60,629 bases of DNA from an uncultured Planctomycetaceae bacterium (GTDB lineage Bacteria; Planctomycetota; Planctomycetia; Planctomycetales; Planctomycetaceae): NCBI GenBank assembly GCA_903858815.1, contig CAIOKE010000169.1, positions 1 to 60,629 of the forward strand, in the 5' to 3' direction. Shown in pieces: positions 1 through 9,700 of this stretch (the stretch's first letter is position 1; every line of letters starts with the position of its first letter). The notes under the pieces are model-generated. The model made no database searches and was not told the DNA's origin. It was given only the letters and a program-made list of their open reading frames with translations. Position numbers and translations under genes: made by a program.

Positions 1-67
1 AGAGGCCGCAGTCGATGCACGTGTCGGGGTCGATGTACAGCTGCTGCTGCGCGCCGTACTCGCCCTC
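1..67 (-). pseudogene. ferredoxin-like fragment at the left edge
   Basis: Read leftwards from base 67, the minus strand gives EGEYGAQQQLYIDPDTCID and then CGL before the window ends. LYIDPDTCIDCG is the pattern found before the second iron-sulfur cluster of small bacterial 4Fe-4S/7Fe ferredoxins. In the same frame an in-frame TGA lies about 12 bases upstream of the first quoted residue and no start codon lies between, and the bases just upstream (CGCCCTCCCA followed by G-rich sequence) belong to the dispersed repeat found elsewhere in the window. I infer a ferredoxin gene whose 5' part was lost or displaced by the repeat. The rest lies outside the window, so a chance match or an undisturbed gene with an unusual start cannot be excluded. 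Confidence 0.4.
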
Positions 68-215
68 CCAAGGGGGCCTTCACCGACCGTTCCCGGGACC
101 ACCGAGCACCAGCTCGGTGACGGTGATAAACGTGCTTGCGGCACGGCGGGAGCCTCGCCCTCCCAAAGCGAGCCTGCGCCGCCCAAACAGGAGCCTCGCC
201 TTCCCGAGGTGGGAT
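60..215 (+). repeat. dispersed intergenic repeat, copy A
   Basis: Bases 95-123 are identical over 29 bases to 11309-11337. That core contains the perfect hairpin CACCGAGC-ACCA-GCTCGGTG. Further on, GGCGGGAGCCTCGCCCTCCC at about 145-164 is nearly identical to the module at 11357-11380 and, inverted, to 21356-21390. Parts of the second module recur a third time up to about base 207. Translations of this stretch are arginine/proline-rich and have no recognisable domain, so it is treated as non-coding repeat lying between the ferredoxin fragment and rsmH. Confidence 0.75.
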
Positions 216-435
216 TTCAATCCCGCGAAGACGTTCGGCAGAATCTGCCGAAATCCCAGCGAAACTTGAGCCGCACGAAAATTGTCTGCCTGGGAAATGC
301 GATGAAATACTCGATTCGCCTCAAGATTCTGCGGCTCAGCGGGAACTGATCTTCGCGCAATCCGGCCACGGACCTAGACTGCCACCGCTGCGGTTTCCGC
401 AGCACTCAGTCATTTTTTCGTCGATCGTCTTCCCC

Positions 436-1338
436 ATGCCAGCGGACATTCGTCCTGTCCATATCCCCGTTATGCCTCGAGAAGTGCTGCAGTGGCTGCA
501 GTTGTCTCCGGGGCTGACAGTGCTGGACGGAACTGTGGGTGCCGCTGGTCACAGCAGCCTGATCCTGAAGGCCATCGGGCCGACAGGGTGGTTGATTGGG
601 GTGGACCGTGACCCGATGATGCTGGGGTTTGCCAGGGAAAAGCTGTCTGGCGACAACTGCCTGCTTACACGCGGCAGCTATCTCGAGGCAGCTGAAATTC
701 TCAGCAGGTTTGGACGGAACAGGGTTGATCGCGTACTGCTGGATCTGGGGTTGTCTTCGGACCAGCTGGCCGATCGTAATCGAGGCTTTGGATTTGATGC
801 GGGCGGACCTCTGGATATGCGGTTTCATCCGCATGAGGGACGTTCGGCAGCACAGTTTCTGCAGCAGTCATCTCAGGATGAACTGCAGACTGTCCTGGAA
901 ACGTGGGGTGAAGAACCGGCAGCTCGGCGAATTGCCGCTGAGGTGCACCGCAGACTGCATGCGGGCAACGCGGTAACCACCGCAGCTGACCTGCAGGCGT
1001 GTGTCGCTGCTGTCTGTGGCGACCTTCGCTCAGACGGTGGTCGAACGGCTCTCACTCGAGTCTTTCAGGCGCTGCGAATCACGGTCAATGAGGAACTGGA
1101 TCACGCGAATCGAATGCTGACGCAGGTGCTTCCGCAGATTCTGAATACGGATGGAATCGCGGTCGTCATTTCCTTCCACTCGCTGGAAGATCGAATCGTG
1201 AAGAATGCGTTCAAAGGAAACCAGGGATGGCAGGTACTGACAAAAACACCGATCGAAGCGCAACCGGCGGAAGTGCGGCTGAACCCGCGCAGTCGCTCAG
1301 CCAGACTCCGAGCAGCCCGGTGGCAGCCTCAGCCGTAA
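436..1338 (+). CDS. rsmH: 16S rRNA (cytosine-1402-N4)-methyltransferase RsmH
   Basis: RsmH methylates N4 of C1402 in 16S rRNA using SAM. The 300 aa product is close to the usual family length (about 310). Visible signatures: HIPVM near the N-terminus, the SAM-binding DGTVGAAGHS, GVDRDP, the family block LDLGLSSDQL with GPLDMRF, ALRITVNEEL and SFHSLEDRIVK, and an RSARLRAA C-terminus. An open frame extends upstream to 136, but those 100 residues come from repeat DNA and show no homology, so ATG 436 (MPADIRPVHIPVMP) is chosen. It is the first gene of a reduced division/cell-wall cluster, as mraW is in most bacteria. The next gene appears to start inside its 3' end. Confidence 0.95.
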   Translation: MPADIRPVHIPVMPREVLQWLQLSPGLTVLDGTVGAAGHSSLILKAIGPTGWLIGVDRDPMMLGFAREKLSGDNCLLTRGSYLEAAEILSRFGRNRVDRVLLDLGLSSDQLADRNRGFGFDAGGPLDMRFHPHEGRSAAQFLQQSSQDELQTVLETWGEEPAARRIAAEVHRRLHAGNAVTTAADLQACVAAVCGDLRSDGGRTALTRVFQALRITVNEELDHANRMLTQVLPQILNTDGIAVVISFHSLEDRIVKNAFKGNQGWQVLTKTPIEAQPAEVRLNPRSRSARLRAARWQPQP

Positions 1339-2906
1339 CCGCCCCGATCACCCCGAAAAAACTCAGTCATGAAGCACGACTGGGCATCATGGTTGTGACG
1401 GTGCTGGTGTTTGCCTTCGGGTTCCTTGTGTATCACAAGGTCGATCTGCACCAGCGTTCGCTGACACAGGCTGCCATTGCCGGACCGGCTGCTGCCGAGC
1501 CCGCTGCACAACCGAATGCCGATGCGACAGCAGCAGACGCTGCGGACCCACTGCTCGGACTGGCCTCGGCATCCGATCAGTCGCCCTTCATGAACCTGTC
1601 AGAGCCGTCGGTTGAACCCACGCTGGCTGCCAATGACGCTGCTGAACCGGGATTTGCTGAAAGCACTCCGGCCGAACCGCTGTCGTCAGACGCTGGTGCT
1701 CAGAATCTTCCTGCCGACGAACCCACGCTGGCGCTGTCAGAAGTGACTGCCCCAGACGCTGAACCGTCCTTTGAGATTTCGCAGCCAGCACCAACAGCAG
1801 CAGCCGAACCGCCAGCTTTTGCCATCACTGAGGCGGCGAATCCGGAACCTGTCCTGCCTGCGGCTGAGAGCGTCACACCAGCGACATCCGAAGATTCTGC
1901 GATCCCGAGTTTTCCTGAAACAGATGCTGGACAATTTGTCGCCACTGAGCCTGCTCGCGAACCAATTGACACTAACGGTGACAGCGTCGCCATTGCTGCG
2001 AACACCGTGGAATTCACGGGGACGGAGTCCACCACAGCCCCTCAAGGCAGTGGCGAACCGGCAGCTCCGGGATCATTCCCAGCAGAGACCTCGGCAACCG
2101 AATCACCGCTGCCGACCGAGGAACAGGCGTCAACGGAGGAACCAATGCTGCTGGCGCTGGCAGAGCCTCAGGAATCGAACGGCTTTTCAACATTCACTCC
2201 AGACGAACCTGCCCCGAGGGCCCCGGCATCTGAGCCGGTCTTCGGTGATGTTCCCGAGCGGCCAGCTGCCACTCCGAGGACCTCCGGGAACTCCGGCGGC
2301 TTTTCCGGATCAGCCGGTTTTGATGCCGTCGCCCGCCCGGCAGCCCGGCCGTCTCGCCAGGCCCTCAGAAGTGCCTCGGGAACCGGGTCTGACGGAAAAT
2401 TTGATCTGGCGGCATTCAATTATCAGAACTCGCCGCAGGCCAATCCGGCCAGCGATGCCGCAGACGTTCCCACGGTGGTTGTGCAGGAGGGTGAAAATTA
2501 CACCAGGCTGTCAAAGCGTGTTTACGGCACCACGCGATACTTTTCAGCACTGGCCGTCTTTAATCAGCATCGTATCCCGGACCCACGCCGGATGCGTCCG
2601 GGGATGATTGTGCTGACTCCCGATCGCCGCATCCTGGAAGAAAAGTATCCGCAACTGTTTGTCGACTCATTGCCGCGAATTGCCGAGCCACCCGGGTTTC
2701 TGCTGCTGGAGGACGGGAGTGCGGCTTATCGGGTAGGGGAACGCGAAACTTTGTCGGATATATCGAAGAAGCATCTTGGGCGAGCTTCTCGCTGGATCGA
2801 ACTGTACGAGATGAATCGTGCCGTAGTGAATGATCCTAACAGGCTGAAACCCGGCACCATTCTGGCTCTTCCTGATGATGCCACAGAAGTTTTGATTATG
2901 CCGTAG
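1227..2906 (+). CDS. membrane-anchored protein with two LysM-like domains
   Basis: A 559 aa protein. It has a short cytoplasmic N-terminus, one membrane segment (about residues 52-70, LGIMVVTVLVFAFGFLVYH), a long Ala/Glu/Pro-rich linker of about 330 residues, and two C-terminal LysM-like modules at about 414-470 (VQEGENYTRLSKRVYG, then NQHRIPDP and MRPGMIV) and 497-553 (YRVGERETLSDISKKHLG, then LKPGTILALP). LysM modules bind N-acetylglucosamine polymers such as peptidoglycan. I infer an inner-membrane protein reaching into the wall. ATG 1227 has an AAAGGA site about 8 bases upstream but overlaps rsmH by 112 bases; GTG 1320 would cut the overlap to 19 bases and keep all domains. It lies between rsmH and ftsI, which suggests a role in division or wall synthesis. 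Confidence 0.85.
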   Translation: MAGTDKNTDRSATGGSAAEPAQSLSQTPSSPVAASAVTAPITPKKLSHEARLGIMVVTVLVFAFGFLVYHKVDLHQRSLTQAAIAGPAAAEPAAQPNADATAADAADPLLGLASASDQSPFMNLSEPSVEPTLAANDAAEPGFAESTPAEPLSSDAGAQNLPADEPTLALSEVTAPDAEPSFEISQPAPTAAAEPPAFAITEAANPEPVLPAAESVTPATSEDSAIPSFPETDAGQFVATEPAREPIDTNGDSVAIAANTVEFTGTESTTAPQGSGEPAAPGSFPAETSATESPLPTEEQASTEEPMLLALAEPQESNGFSTFTPDEPAPRAPASEPVFGDVPERPAATPRTSGNSGGFSGSAGFDAVARPAARPSRQALRSASGTGSDGKFDLAAFNYQNSPQANPASDAADVPTVVVQEGENYTRLSKRVYGTTRYFSALAVFNQHRIPDPRRMRPGMIVLTPDRRILEEKYPQLFVDSLPRIAEPPGFLLLEDGSAAYRVGERETLSDISKKHLGRASRWIELYEMNRAVVNDPNRLKPGTILALPDDATEVLIMP

Positions 2907-3015
2907 GATGCAGTCTGCCGAAGCGCAACGGTGCGCAGCGTTGTTTCGCGCGGGCGGGCGAAGGACAGCCAGTCAATCAGGACGACGGACCGCAACACTC
3001 TGCGGACGCTGAGCC

Positions 3016-3291
3016 GTGTATTTCCGCTTTGCAGCCGGATTGATACTGGCACTGCTGGTTTCGATGGCCGGAATCTGGCTGGAGAAGCAGACGCTGGAGC
3101 TGCGTCGTTCCATCAGCGTTCAGCACTATCATGAAGAAATACTGCGTGGCTGGCTGGTGCGACGTCGGCTGCAGGCCGAGCGACTGACTATGGACGCACT
3201 GCAGACGTCCGGCATGCAGAACCCCACGCTGGCCGAACCGGCGGCGAACGGCGGACGCCGAGGCGCTGCTGCTGAAAGGCCGCGCAGATGA
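3016..3291 (+). CDS. small bitopic protein, FtsL-like
   Basis: A 91 aa protein from a GTG start. It has one membrane segment at residues 3-21 (FRFAAGLILALLVSMAGIW) followed by a charged helix likely to form a coiled coil (EKQTLELRRSISVQHYHEEILRG), which is the layout of the divisome protein FtsL. The sequence is too short and divergent for assignment by similarity, so the call rests on topology and on its place directly before ftsI, where ftsL sits in most dcw clusters. Its TGA overlaps the ftsI ATG (ATGA, 4 bases), implying translational coupling. No strong ribosome-binding site is seen before the GTG. Confidence 0.6.
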   Translation: MYFRFAAGLILALLVSMAGIWLEKQTLELRRSISVQHYHEEILRGWLVRRRLQAERLTMDALQTSGMQNPTLAEPAANGGRRGAAAERPRR

Positions 3292-5078
3292 ACGACGTGG
3301 ACCAGCCAGCACAAGCCGCAGCGACACCCCGCAGCTCATACAGGTGGCGTGCGGTCCTGGTTCGCTTTGTGATGCTGACAGGCTGGATCATTCTGGTCGG
3401 TCGACTGATCCAGCTCCAGGCAACTCAGCATGCACAGCTGCAGGTTCGAGTGGCTCGTCAGAGTGTGCATCGGGAGGTGCTGCCGGCACGACCAGGCGAC
3501 ATTCTGGACCGCAGTGGGCAGGCACTGGCGATGACGATTGAATGCGAAAGTCTGTTCGCTGTGCCGGCGAAGATTTCTGATCCACTGCGATTTGCGTGGC
3601 AGGTGAGCAGCATTCTGAATCTGAATACGGACGAGCTTTATAACAGCCTGCTGCAATCTCGTGAAAAACAGTTCCTGTGGATTCGCCGCAGACTGAACGA
3701 GCAGCAGGCAGAACAGATTCGTAATCTGGACCTGCCGGCGGGATCGTGGGGTCTGCGAACGGAATTTCTGCGACGTTATCTGCACGATGGCTATGCGGCT
3801 CACGTGATCGGGCTGCGTGACATTGATAACCGCGGTCAGGGTGGACTTGAGGAGTCTCTGGATCAGGCACTGCGAGGTGTGGATGGGGTGCGTGTGTTCG
3901 CGCGGGATGCTCGTGGTGTGCTGATGGATGTGGATCAGCAGCAGTCGCGTCCGGCAAGGGCAGGGCGATCGGTCGTCAGTTCCATTGATCTGCCACTGCA
4001 GATTCGCACCGAGCAGCTGCTGGATGAACTGGTTCAGGAATGGCGTCCAAAGGGTGCCTGTGCAATCGTAATGGAGCCGTGGAGTGGTGAAGTGCTGTCG
4101 ATGGCATCCCGCCCAGCATTCCATCCCGAACGGCTGGAGTCCGTTGACGAGCGGGCATGGAAGAATCTGGCGGTATCCGCTGTCTTCGAACCGGGCTCAA
4201 CATTCAAACCGATGATCACTGGCTGGGCACTGGAACGCGGTTGCCTGCAGCGTGACGAGCAGATTGACTGCAGTTACGGAGTCTATCGGATGGGACCACG
4301 TGTCCTGCACGATCACCATTCTTATGGACGCCTGAGTGTGACGGATGTGCTGGTGAAATCCAGCAATATCGGCATGGCAAAGATCGGCGAGAAGCTGGGG
4401 CTGGACCAGTTGTATGAAGGGGTCAGAAGTTTTGGATTCGGCCGTCTGACAGGAATCGAGCTGCCCGGGGAATTACCGGGGATTGTGCATCCGCGTGCCG
4501 ACTGGACCATCTATTCACTAGGCTCGATCCCCATGGGGCAGGAACTGGCGGTTACTCCCCTGCAGCTGCTGACCGCGCACGCTGCTCTGGCCAACGGTGG
4601 TCAGCTGCGCAGACCAACGCTGCTGCGACGTTCACTGCAGCCGGAACTGGCGACTGCCGACACAGCAACGGTCGCGGCCGGTGAAGCCGTCGACAGCCTG
4701 CTGTTGAGTCGCGAGACAGCAGAGTGGCTGGTGCGTGAACCAATGCGGCAGGTCGTGGAACGCGGTACGGCAAAGGCAGCGCGTCTGCCCGGGATTTCGC
4801 TGTTTGGCAAGACGGGAACAGCACAAAAGCTGGATCCAGAAACCGGAACCTATTCGGATCGGGCGTGGGTCGTTTCGTTCGTCTGTGGTGCACCAGCGGA
4901 AGCACCGCGGGTTGTTGTGCTGGTGATGGTTGATGAACCGACAGCTCCGGGCATCCACTATGGAGGCACAGTGGCGGCTCCCACGGCAGCCCGCTTGACT
5001 GCGATTGCCGAGCAGCGTGTGGCAGAGCTGGGCCTGCCAGCTTCGACTGAATCGACGAGAATCAGTCAGAAGCCGTGA
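3288..5078 (+). CDS. ftsI: penicillin-binding protein, FtsI/PBP2 type (peptidoglycan D,D-transpeptidase)
   Basis: A 596 aa class B penicillin-binding protein that cross-links peptidoglycan stem peptides in the periplasm. It has one N-terminal membrane anchor (about residues 24-43), a pedestal domain containing the R-x-GDILDRSG motif (about 68-77), and a transpeptidase domain with all three active-site motifs: STFK (304-307), SSN (358-360) and KTG (508-510). No PASTA domain is present. The preceding FtsL-like gene supports a septal role (FtsI) over an elongation role (PBP2). It shows that this organism keeps at least part of septal wall synthesis even though no ftsZ, ftsW, mraY or mur gene follows here. 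Confidence 0.9.
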   Translation: MNDVDQPAQAAATPRSSYRWRAVLVRFVMLTGWIILVGRLIQLQATQHAQLQVRVARQSVHREVLPARPGDILDRSGQALAMTIECESLFAVPAKISDPLRFAWQVSSILNLNTDELYNSLLQSREKQFLWIRRRLNEQQAEQIRNLDLPAGSWGLRTEFLRRYLHDGYAAHVIGLRDIDNRGQGGLEESLDQALRGVDGVRVFARDARGVLMDVDQQQSRPARAGRSVVSSIDLPLQIRTEQLLDELVQEWRPKGACAIVMEPWSGEVLSMASRPAFHPERLESVDERAWKNLAVSAVFEPGSTFKPMITGWALERGCLQRDEQIDCSYGVYRMGPRVLHDHHSYGRLSVTDVLVKSSNIGMAKIGEKLGLDQLYEGVRSFGFGRLTGIELPGELPGIVHPRADWTIYSLGSIPMGQELAVTPLQLLTAHAALANGGQLRRPTLLRRSLQPELATADTATVAAGEAVDSLLLSRETAEWLVREPMRQVVERGTAKAARLPGISLFGKTGTAQKLDPETGTYSDRAWVVSFVCGAPAEAPRVVVLVMVDEPTAPGIHYGGTVAAPTAARLTAIAEQRVAELGLPASTESTRISQKP

Positions 5079-5234
5079 TCGTCGGATACCGCTGTCAGCG
5101 GTCGCAGGGACACATGCAGGGCAGCCTTTCCGTGCATAGCCGTTTTTCCTTGCGGACAGTGTGATTCCCGATGTTTCTTCCCCAGCCGGTTTCCTGAAAC
5201 GTTGCTTTTGGCTAGAGTCTCAGCTGGTGGTGTC

Positions 5235-6602
5235 ATGCAACCAGACGAGGATTTTCTGCCGTTTATGCAAACGCACAGTGATTCACTACTCAGACGACTG
5301 TTCAGCGATTACGGCATGGTGCTGGTGCTGCTGTTGTTGATACTGGTGGTTAGTATTCTGACTCTGGAGCCTCAGAATCTGACGGGGCGTGAGGCTGGAG
5401 CAGCGACGGCCGATCAGATTCTGGCGGCTTATGGTCAGCAGGCAGTCGTGGCAATTGCAGTGCCTGCGGGTGCCGCAGATCGACAATATCTGGAAGGTGT
5501 CAAGGCCCGGATCGAGCAGGCAGGTGGTCGGATTGCCGGCGCGGTCTCCGGCACCCCCGCTCAGGCTCGACAGATGCTGCAGCGTGCGGCCCAGTCTGGC
5601 GTGGCCATCAATGCGTTGGCCGTCACCGGCAAATCGCAGGAGTGGACAGTCCTTGACAGTGTGCGACAGGACGGACAGATTCGATTTTTTGTACCGCAGG
5701 TGCGCTGGTGGCCCAATTTTCTGAAGGCCGGCAACCTGCTGGGTGTTGCCAACCAGACGGCTATTTATGCGATCATCGCCGTGGGCATGACGATGGTCAT
5801 CATCCTGCGCGAGATTGATCTCAGCGTCGGTTCGATTGTCGCACTGTCCTCAGTCACGGTGGCCGGTTATCTCCGCTACTTCGCCGGCGGTTCCAGTGCC
5901 GGTGCTGGAGCTTTGACAATCGCCTGTCTGCTGGCTCTGCTGGTTTCTGCTGCAGCCGGGGCAGTGAACGGAGTACTGCTGACGGTGGCCCGCCTGCCGT
6001 CGTTCATCGTAACCCTGGCCATGATGCTGGTTGCTCGAGGACTGGCGCAGCGACTGTCCAATCAGGAATCGATTGGTGATGTCTGGCTGCCGCCCGCTTT
6101 TCGCACACTTGGCGGTGGCAGTCTGGCCGGTCTGCCAAATCCCGTATGGATCATGATCGTGCTGTATCCTGCGGCACACTTCATGATGAGTCGCACCGCG
6201 TTCGGTCGCAAACTGTACGCGATCGGTGGCAATCCGGAGGCAGCCAGACTTTGCGGGATTCGATTGCAGCAGATGAAATTCCTGGTCTTTACCCTGAGCG
6301 GTGCTCTTGCCGGACTGGGCGGACTGCTGCTGTCATCGCGTCTGAATTGCGGTGACCCCAAGTATGGTGACATGTACGAGCTGGAGGTCATTGCGGCGGT
6401 CGTCGTTGGCGGTACTTCGCTGATGGGTGGCGAAGGTCGTATGCTGGGAACGTTGATCGGTGCCTTCATCATCGCTGTGATACGCAATGGCATGAATCTG
6501 CTGGGGATTGAGTCTTCCAGTCAGAATATTGTGCTGGGGGCGGTACTGGCAGGTGCCGTGCTGGCCGATCAGTTGAAACGCCGCTGGCAGTCGACTCGTT
6601 GA
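5235..6602 (+). CDS. RbsC-type sugar ABC transporter permease with an inserted periplasmic domain
   Basis: A 455 aa protein from ATG 5235; a TTG at 5202 would add 11 residues. From about residue 165 on it is a classical BPD_transp_2 permease: GNLLGVANQTAIYAIIAVGM, EIDLSVGSIVALS, GNPEAARLCGI and a glycine-rich helix near GGTSLMGGEGRMLGTLIGA. The first membrane helix (about 26-45) is normally followed directly by this segment in RbsC. Here about 115 extra residues intervene (about 51-164), in the loop that should face the periplasm. They have an alternating strand/helix pattern (VVAIAVPAG, then YLEGVKARIEQAGGRI, then GVAINALAVTG) like the first lobe of a periplasmic sugar-binding protein. No ATPase or binding-protein gene is adjacent, so substrate and partners are unknown. 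Confidence 0.85.
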   Translation: MQPDEDFLPFMQTHSDSLLRRLFSDYGMVLVLLLLILVVSILTLEPQNLTGREAGAATADQILAAYGQQAVVAIAVPAGAADRQYLEGVKARIEQAGGRIAGAVSGTPAQARQMLQRAAQSGVAINALAVTGKSQEWTVLDSVRQDGQIRFFVPQVRWWPNFLKAGNLLGVANQTAIYAIIAVGMTMVIILREIDLSVGSIVALSSVTVAGYLRYFAGGSSAGAGALTIACLLALLVSAAAGAVNGVLLTVARLPSFIVTLAMMLVARGLAQRLSNQESIGDVWLPPAFRTLGGGSLAGLPNPVWIMIVLYPAAHFMMSRTAFGRKLYAIGGNPEAARLCGIRLQQMKFLVFTLSGALAGLGGLLLSSRLNCGDPKYGDMYELEVIAAVVVGGTSLMGGEGRMLGTLIGAFIIAVIRNGMNLLGIESSSQNIVLGAVLAGAVLADQLKRRWQSTR

Positions 6603-6680
6603 TCAGGGACTGGTGGCCCTGTCAACAAAAATCCGGCTGGATCCTGAACCTCGAAAGTCAGTCGCCCGATTTTGCGGGTA

Positions 6681-6698
6681 TGTGGCGAAAAAGCCACA
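6681..6698. terminator. weak hairpin between convergent genes
   Basis: TGTGGC-GAAAAA-GCCACA forms a 6 bp stem in the 132-base gap between the convergent permease and MMPL genes. No T-run follows on either strand, so a terminator role is only suggested by position. Confidence 0.25.
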
Positions 6699-6734
6699 CA
6701 AATCCGGGAGTCAAATCGCGGGTGACAGGCGGAA

Positions 6735-9700
6735 TTACGCCGCCTTTTTGCCCTTCTGGGCAGAGTTCTTCGCAGCTGCATCGCGTGCGGCACTGTCATC
6801 AGCGTCTGTCGATTTTTCGCGAATCACCTTCACCGGCTCCATCTGAGCAGGCTGATGTCTGGCCACCAGCGTCAGAACAGGCGGCATCAGCAACAACGAG
6901 ACGACAAGGCAGCAGGCAACCCCGATGGCCAGCAGCAGACCGATACTGAAGAGACCAGCATGGGCGGAAACCAGCAATCCGGAGAAGCCCGCGATCGACG
7001 TCAGTGAAGTCACGATCACACTGCTGAGCGTATCCGTGGATGGCAGGTAACCTTCTTTGCCGGCAGCAATCTGTCGACGGCAGTCGGCGACCAGGTAAAT
7101 CCCGTTATCGACTCCGATGGCAAACACCAGCGGCAGTGCCATCAGACTCATCGGATTCAGCTGCAGCCCCAGCAGCTGCAGCATGCCCAGCAGCACAGTG
7201 CCACCAGCAAGAGCCGGCAGCAGTGTCAGCACTGTATCTCGCAGGTTGCGGAAATCCAGGACCGCAGCGATGAACGCTGCCAGTCCGACACAGATCATCA
7301 CGGCCAGCGAGGGGTCCACGGACCCATTCCGCTGGTACAGAGTATATCCGATGAAGGCAGCCACACCGATCGGCGGTACGATGGTCAGAAGCTTCTGTCC
7401 GGGTCGCAGGTAGTTGAACAACAGGATCATGAAGATCACAGACAGGGCATAGAGTCCGATCGAGGCCCATGTGACATCCATGCGTCCAGCGGATTCATAC
7501 ACCTGAATCGGCGCTCCGGTAACTCCGGCATCCACTGTCCGCAATTCACGAACAAAGCGATCCAGCTCGGGTCCGTTCCAGATGTTCTCACGCGGATAGA
7601 TCCGCAGTGCCCACTGCTGTTTTCCATCACCATCGATCTTCAGAAATCGCGACTTCAGCTCGCGCGGCAGGTCGCGGAGGTCCACTGGGTCGAAGCGATC
7701 GGCGGCGGCAATTTCCTGGTATTCCCCCAGCAGCCAGCGTACGGTCATCGTGTTCCAGGCGGTCAATATGGCGGCGGATTCCCGCGCTGGTGTGGCCGAC
7801 AGCTCATTCAGGAACTGATCAAGGCTGGCAGCCGCTGCTTTGGCTCGCGGGTGATCTGATTTCTTCAGTACAGCATACAACTCGTCGGCCTGTCGACCGG
7901 TTTCAAGATAGCTGCCTTCGCGGAGTGCAGGCACACTGGCTGAAAGACTGGCAGCCTGCTGCTGCAGACTCTGCAGCATCTGCACGGTGCTGCTGTTGGG
8001 CTGCTCCGGCAGTTTGCTGGCAGCATCGCTGACTCGTCCTACCGTTGACAGCTTCAGGAACTTCGTCCGCAGCTGCATCGCTTCTTCCCAGGAGCGGGCG
8101 ATCGAGACGGCGTGCAGGACGGTTTCCGAACCGGCTGCGTCAAGAGCTCGCTCGGCCTCCACCGACTCGGCCCGCTGATCCTGCAGTTCCAGCAGATTCG
8201 GATTGTAACCCACGCGGGACTGCAGGCGTCCATCTGACCAGCGGAAGGCCTGCGAGGAAAACGCGAGGACAAGGACAGCGGCTGCGGCGGTGGCCGGTAC
8301 GGGCCATGCAGTCAGCCAGCCGGACAGTTTGGCTGCAGGCAGAGGTTGGGGCAGCTGTTCAACGTCAACATCCGCGTCGGAAATTGCAATCAGCGCGGGC
8401 AGGAACCAGAAGACAGACGCTGCACACAGCACAACACCCATCGCAGAGATCAAACCCAGTTCAGCAACGCCCGGAAATCCGGTCAACAGAGCGGTGGCAA
8501 AAGCGAGGGCAGCTGTGGCAGCTGAAATCAGAATCCCGCCGCCCGTGGTTTCAGCAGCTTCTCGCAGAGCCTGCGGCAGCTCATACAGTTCCTGCCGCAA
8601 TGCCAGATAGCGATGAATATACGAGACAGAGAAGTCAATACTGAGCCCGATCAGGAAGATCGCAAAACAGATACTGACAATATTGACCGACCCAACTACG
8701 GCCGTAGCAGCGCCGAAAGTCCAGCACAGCGAAACCAGCAGGGTCATCAACGCCAGCATCGGGTGCCGCATCCCGCGGAACACGGCAAACAGAACGCCCC
8801 CCACCAGCAGGGCTGCTGCCAGAGCAGCATTGCGAATATCAATCGACGTTGATCGCAGCTCGTCGTGCTCAAGAGCCGGCATGCCGGTCAGCGAAACTTT
8901 CAGTGCGGCCGCATCCGTTCGCCCGGCGGTTTCTGCTTCCCGAGCCAGTGTCCGCAGGCGATCAAGAGACGACTCCTGAGCCTTCGCAACCTGCTGCTGT
9001 GGCTGCGACAGGCACACCAGCAGCACACCCACAGTGCCTTCGGTGTTAATCATCCACGAGAGCGCACCATCAGACAGTTTCTGATCCGATGCGATGGTCA
9101 TCAGTTCGGGCAATGGCGGCTTGAACGTATTCTGTTCTGCCCGACCACTGGCCACAGCATTGTGCATGTAAGAAGACAGGCTGTCAGCAAACCGTTCGGC
9201 AGATATCCATGTGGCCTCGGGTACCATCCCATCAGCCTGACCACGCCGAATCTGGCCCAGCAGAGTCGCTGCAAGACTTTCAGAACGAATCAGATCCCAG
9301 TTCTGCTGCCGCACTACTCGGTCGTAGGTCTGCAGTCGAGCAGCCGTCTTGCGAATTTCATCGTCAGTCAGGAACTGCAGGGCCTTGCGGCGCATGGCCG
9401 TCAGGTCGACACGTGACAGCACATTTTCAAAGTGCTCTGGTTCTCGCTTCAGCTTCTCGCCGAGTTCGTCAATGACGCTGCGAATCAGACGCACATTCGG
9501 TGCTTCCGTCTGCACCACCACCATCAGGTCGGCGGCGCTGCCGAAAGTATCGGAATACTGCTGCCAGCTGCGGCTGAAACGGGCTTCACGATCCGTCAGC
9601 TGTGAGCGACTTGTCTGGATTTCCAGATGCGTGACGGAATAGCCCACAGACGCACAGGCTGCCAGCAGGCCCAGCCACAGCATCAGCCTTGGGCGAGCGC

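Noticed and set aside
136-435. Upstream extension of the rsmH frame by 100 residues
   Set aside because: The added residues come from the dispersed repeat and an arginine-rich stretch with no family similarity; RsmH proteins begin close to MPADIRPVHIPVMP.
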